A stretch of DNA of 64,000 nt, taken from positions 62,001 through 126,000 of the forward strand of contig NZ_QFWQ01000007.1 in assembly GCF_003335105.1 (NCBI RefSeq), in the 5' to 3' direction. How positions within the stretch are numbered: position 1 is the first letter of the stretch; every line of letters begins with the position of its first letter. The notes beneath the pieces are model-generated. The model did not search any database. It was not told the DNA's origin and worked only from the letters and a program-made list of their open reading frames with translations. Source of the stretch: Rhodanobacter denitrificans (lineage in GTDB: Bacteria; Pseudomonadota; Gammaproteobacteria; Xanthomonadales; Rhodanobacteraceae). Shown here piece by piece: positions 62,114 to 64,000 of the stretch. The position numbers were made by a program, and so were the translations under genes.

Positions 62114-63613
62114 TCAGAACTTGTACGTCGCCGACAGGCCGAGCAGGTTGCCGTAGTCGTCGAAGTTGCCGGTGACCACGTCGCCGGTGGAGCTTGTGCT
62201 GTTGATGTGCGCCTGGTTCACGAAGATGTGCGCATACGAAGCGTTGATCTCGAAGCGGTCGCTCGCCTTGTAGCCGATGCCCACCGTCGCCAGCTTGCGG
62301 GTGGAGTCCGGCACGCGCACGTCACGCACCGAGTTGTAGGTCGGCGTGGTGTCGACCGCGATGCCCGCGCGCAGCGTGACCTTGTCGTTGAGGTAGTAGT
62401 CACCGCCGATCGAGGCGTAGACCGTGTTGCGCCAGTTGAACGTCTCGGCGGTGTCGGGCTGGCCGGGGTTGCCGTACTTGACGCGCAGTTCCTTGAACAC
62501 GTCCCACTTGGTGTAGGCGAAATCGATGCCCAGGCCGAACTTCTCCGCCTGATGCCAGTAGCTCGCGCTGATCACGGCCGGCGTGGTGAAGCCGGCGGTG
62601 CCGGTGGTGTGCGAGAACGGCGGGATCGAGCCGGCCAGCGCCGGATTGGCGAGCAGCAGGTCGTAGCCCGGCGTGGTGTTGAAGTTGCCGGTGCCCTCGA
62701 GGCGATGGCTGATCTTGGAGCGGTAATTCAGCGCCAGCTTGTCGTTCGGCGTGAGCTTCCAGAAGGCGCCGACCTGGTAGCCATAGGCCCAGTCGTCACC
62801 CTTGACACGGGCATAGCCGTCCACGCCCTGCGGCGTCACCGCCGCCACGCCGGCCGCGGCGGCCTGGCCCTGCTGCACGGCCTGCTGGATCATGGCGGCC
62901 GCAGTGGCCGGCGGGATCTGGCCGGCGGCAGCCGCGGCCTGGATCTGCGCAACGCCGGCCGCGGTCTGTGCGGCGATGCCCTGCTGGATGCCCAGGCCCA
63001 CGGCGTTGAAGTTTATCGCGCTGGTCAGCTCGGCCGAAGTGCGCTGCGCGATAGCGCTCACGCCCAGGGCAAACGTGTCGGTCACGTCGTACGACGCCGA
63101 GAGGGTGGCATCCAGCGACTGGAACTTGGACTTGATGCCGTTGTAGCGGCCCACCCAGTCGCGGTCGTACTCGGTCTGGAAGCCGAACGGGACCGAGAAG
63201 CCGAGGCCCAGGTGCACCTTGTCCGAGACCTTGCTGGAAATAAACAGCGCCGGCACCGGCAGGGTGGTGCCGGCGTCGCCGCCATTGCCGCCGGAGATCG
63301 GACGGCCCAGCACGTCGTGCGCGCTGCCGTTGAACTTGGCACTGAAATTGATGGCGGTGACGTCGGCCTGGAGATAGGTGCCGTCCAGCTCGGTCATCGC
63401 CGCAGGATTGTTCGCCACCACCGAGGCATCGCCGCCGGCGGTCGCCGAGCCGGCGTAGGCGCGGCCCATGCTCTTGGTGCTGTTTTCCTTGAGCTGGAAA
63501 GCGCTGGCGTCGGCGCTTGCAGGGGCAACCAGTGCACCAACGACCGCAATGCTCAGCGCGGCGAGCGCCAATGGACGGGTTGCGCCCGAAAGAGAACGGA
63601 AAGACGTGTGCAT
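62114..63613 (-). CDS. FadL-family outer-membrane transporter with Ala-rich insertion
   Basis: A 499-residue outer-membrane barrel of the OmpP1/FadL family for long-chain fatty acids or other hydrophobic compounds. Signal peptide to about residue 37; the mature N-terminus SAFQLKENSTKSMGRAYAG with VVANNPAAMTEL is the family plug region. The end YGNLLGLSATYKF has the terminal aromatic residue of barrels. Residues about 205-262 are an Ala/Gln-rich stretch not expected in FadL. AGGAG six bases upstream fixes the start; an ATG five codons earlier exists. Divergent from ycgL. Confidence 0.9.
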   Translation of the reverse strand: MHTSFRSLSGATRPLALAALSIAVVGALVAPASADASAFQLKENSTKSMGRAYAGSATAGGDASVVANNPAAMTELDGTYLQADVTAINFSAKFNGSAHDVLGRPISGGNGGDAGTTLPVPALFISSKVSDKVHLGLGFSVPFGFQTEYDRDWVGRYNGIKSKFQSLDATLSASYDVTDTFALGVSAIAQRTSAELTSAINFNAVGLGIQQGIAAQTAAGVAQIQAAAAAGQIPPATAAAMIQQAVQQGQAAAAGVAAVTPQGVDGYARVKGDDWAYGYQVGAFWKLTPNDKLALNYRSKISHRLEGTGNFNTTPGYDLLLANPALAGSIPPFSHTTGTAGFTTPAVISASYWHQAEKFGLGIDFAYTKWDVFKELRVKYGNPGQPDTAETFNWRNTVYASIGGDYYLNDKVTLRAGIAVDTTPTYNSVRDVRVPDSTRKLATVGIGYKASDRFEINASYAHIFVNQAHINSTSSTGDVVTGNFDDYGNLLGLSATYKF

Positions 63614-63724
63614 CGCATGCTCCTGCATGTTGTTGTGGTGCGACTTGTATGGTTATCGGATGGCTGCAGGTAGGGCGCATTGATTCATACGCGCGTTTGA
63701 ACTACCTGCGCGGAACTTAGCCCT

Positions 63725-63744
63725 CTTGCACAAGGTGTTGCAAG
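63725..63744. promoter_or_regulatory. CTTGCA-N8-TGCAAG inverted repeat upstream of the FadL-like gene
   Basis: Perfect 6-bp arms in the 263-bp FadL-like/ycgL divergent region, about 112 bases from the porin start. This is a candidate operator. The rest of this gap shows nothing I can name. Confidence 0.35.
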
Positions 63745-63876
63745 TGCGGTCGCAACAAAATACTAACGCGGCCATTGCATCTGGATGGGCAGACTGGGAC
63801 CGGCGGCGAGGGGGCTGCTACCCTCTCGCGCCGGCGGTCGCCGCCACCATCACCCCACTGCCCAGCGAGCCGCACC

Positions 63877-64000
63877 ATGCAATGTTTCGTCTATGCCAGC
63901 GTGCGCAAGGCCGACAGCTACCTGTGGCTGGCGCAGCGCGACGCGTTCGACCTGCTGCCCGAACCGCTGGTCCTGTTGCTGGGCGAATTGCGCTTCGTGA
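63877..64000 (+). CDS. ycgL: YcgL domain protein, 3'-truncated by the window edge
   Basis: The first 41 residues of a small cytoplasmic protein. MQCFVYASVRKADSYLWLAQRD and FDLLPEPLVLLLGEL match the YcgL (DUF709) domain, which is about 85-100 residues in total, so roughly half is outside the window. Its function is unknown; in related genomes it is commonly next to the ribonuclease D gene. The ATG is fixed by homology. Confidence 0.8.
   Translation, partial: MQCFVYASVRKADSYLWLAQRDAFDLLPEPLVLLLGELRFV

Overview
The window is chromosomal DNA of very high GC content, densely coded on both strands. Gene content and order point to a gammaproteobacterium of the Xanthomonadales/Lysobacterales, most likely Rhodanobacteraceae (Rhodanobacter, Dyella or Frateuria type). 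The pointers are a PutA without the DNA-binding domain, a hemD-hemX-hemY cluster, tsaD divergent from rpsU-yqeY-dnaG, GTAG-headed REP elements, and an sX13-like small RNA locus behind polA. Every call rests on recognising protein families and motifs by eye; no database search was run. I saw no rRNA, tRNA, CRISPR array, insertion sequence or prophage.

Layout. 1-9.5 kb: the 3' end of purH, a glutathione transferase, an EamA protein, polA with a C-rich sRNA candidate downstream, uvrD, and a higBA toxin-antitoxin pair under a nested palindrome. 9.5-15.5 kb: hemD-hemX-hemY, two thioesterases, a lipoprotein, a cysteine-less rhodanese and a ferredoxin-type reductase. 16-24.5 kb: srkA-ygiB-ygiC, rlmI, an AIF-like flavoprotein, rmuC, and folE overlapping an EF-hand gene. 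24.5-29.3 kb: a six-gene leftward operon (two paralogous membrane proteins, a small XRE regulator, an alpha/beta hydrolase and a NatAB-type ABC exporter). 29.3-35.3 kb: a regulatory region with three matching dyads and a sigma-54-like promoter, then a chaperone-usher fimbrial operon and a convergent pilin-like gene. 35.5-45.5 kb: fpr, a YadGH-type ABC exporter, rluF, tsaD, rpsU, yqeY, dnaG, a DedA protein and an SBF-like transporter. 45.5-48.6 kb: mgtA with a small upstream ORF. 48.9-57 kb: the aa3 cytochrome oxidase structural and assembly genes (ctaC, ctaD, a 47-residue protein, ctaE, SURF1, a CX3C protein, ctaA, cyoE). 57-64 kb: putA, a coniferyl-type aldehyde dehydrogenase, a FadL-like porin and the start of ycgL.

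Most of this is core chromosome. hemD/X/Y and ctaA/cyoE both concern haem and supply the oxidase encoded beside them. The accessory-looking parts are higBA, the six-gene NatAB operon and the fimbrial cluster. The last two share one 530-bp control region, and that is where I would look first for something undescribed. The clearest non-coding signals are the sX13-like RNA, the higBA dyad, the TGTCA-N8-TGACA motif set, three GTAG-headed REP pairs confined to convergent gene junctions, and a long inverted repeat between yadH and rluF.
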